NCBI GenBank assembly: GCA_026988195.1 | Contig: JALSLS010000489.1 | Coordinates: forward strand, 1-5,699 | Source: Methylomonas sp. | Lineage (GTDB): Bacteria > Pseudomonadota > Gammaproteobacteria > Methylococcales > Methylomonadaceae | DNA length: 5,699 nt | Direction of reading: 5' to 3' | Shown here: positions 5,575-5,699 of the stretch, piece after piece | Layout: every line of letters begins with the position of its first letter | How positions within the stretch are numbered: position 1 is the stretch's first letter | Notes under the pieces: generated by a model | The model's input: only the letters and a program-made list of their open reading frames with translations | What the model was told of the DNA's origin: nothing | Databases searched by the model: none | Made by a program: the position numbers and the translations under genes

Positions 5575-5699
5575 GAACGCGCACGGAATAACTTAGGCAA
5601 CTGACGCAGGATTTTTGTTCGTATTCAAGACGTATAAATAGGCGCATAGCAAGCTACGCAACTATTTATACAACGCAGAAGACGGACAAAAAGACAAGT
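5575..5699. repeat. Second copy of the giant hairpin repeat, cut by the window edge
   Basis: The apical loop 5642-5661 is identical over 20 nt to that at 3060-3079. It is closed by GTATAAATAG (5632-5641) / CTATTTATAC (5662-5671), a perfect 10-bp stem. Further out, TTTTTGTTCGT on the left (from 5612) pairs imperfectly with the GGACAAAAA stretch on the right. CAACGCAG (5671-5678), CGGAAT (5584-5589), CTGA (5601-5604) and ATTTTTG (5611-5617) have counterparts in copy 1 in the same order. The outer right arm should lie beyond the window. The element begins straight after the stop codon of the histone-like gene. Confidence 0.9.

Noticed and set aside
3060..5661. CRISPR repeats, because a 20-nt sequence recurs exactly
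   Set aside because: There are only two copies, 2.6 kb apart with genes between them. The conserved part is a hairpin loop, and no cas gene is present.

Overview
The window looks like a low-GC gammaproteobacterial chromosome. The BioA fragment, the YbfF-type esterase and the lipoprotein with an OmpA-type C-terminus all read as gammaproteobacterial. The dense palindromic repeats between genes are of a kind seen in methanotroph and sulfur-oxidiser genomes, but that narrower placement is only a guess.

Layout. On the + strand the window opens inside bioA (its N-terminal half lies outside). An oxidoreductase of the Gfo/Idh/MocA family follows with a 1-nt stop/start overlap. After a 111-nt gap with its own candidate promoter comes a lipoprotein built from a VWA domain, a calcium-binding TSP type-3 repeat and an OmpA-like peptidoglycan-binding domain. 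The 366-nt gap after it (2986-3351) lies between convergent genes and holds no gene. It contains a giant imperfect hairpin of about 167 nt, two copies of a C/G-rich palindrome in opposite orientation, and a strong rho-independent terminator. On the - strand, reading leftward from 5227, are a small HTH (XRE-like) protein, a DUF445 membrane protein and a YbfF-like alpha/beta hydrolase; the last two are probably co-transcribed. Divergent from the HTH gene, on the + strand, is a 66-residue Lys/Ala-rich histone H1-like protein. The window closes inside a second copy of the giant hairpin.

How the parts relate. bioA and the oxidoreductase probably share a transcript, although the oxidoreductase has no known biotin role. 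The HTH gene and the histone-like gene appear to have overlapping divergent promoters, which makes the HTH protein a candidate regulator of the pair.

The least expected feature is the hairpin family. Two copies 2.6 kb apart share an identical 20-nt apical loop. Their inner stems differ at four of nine base pairs, and all four differences are compensated on the opposite arm. Both copies begin right after a stop codon.
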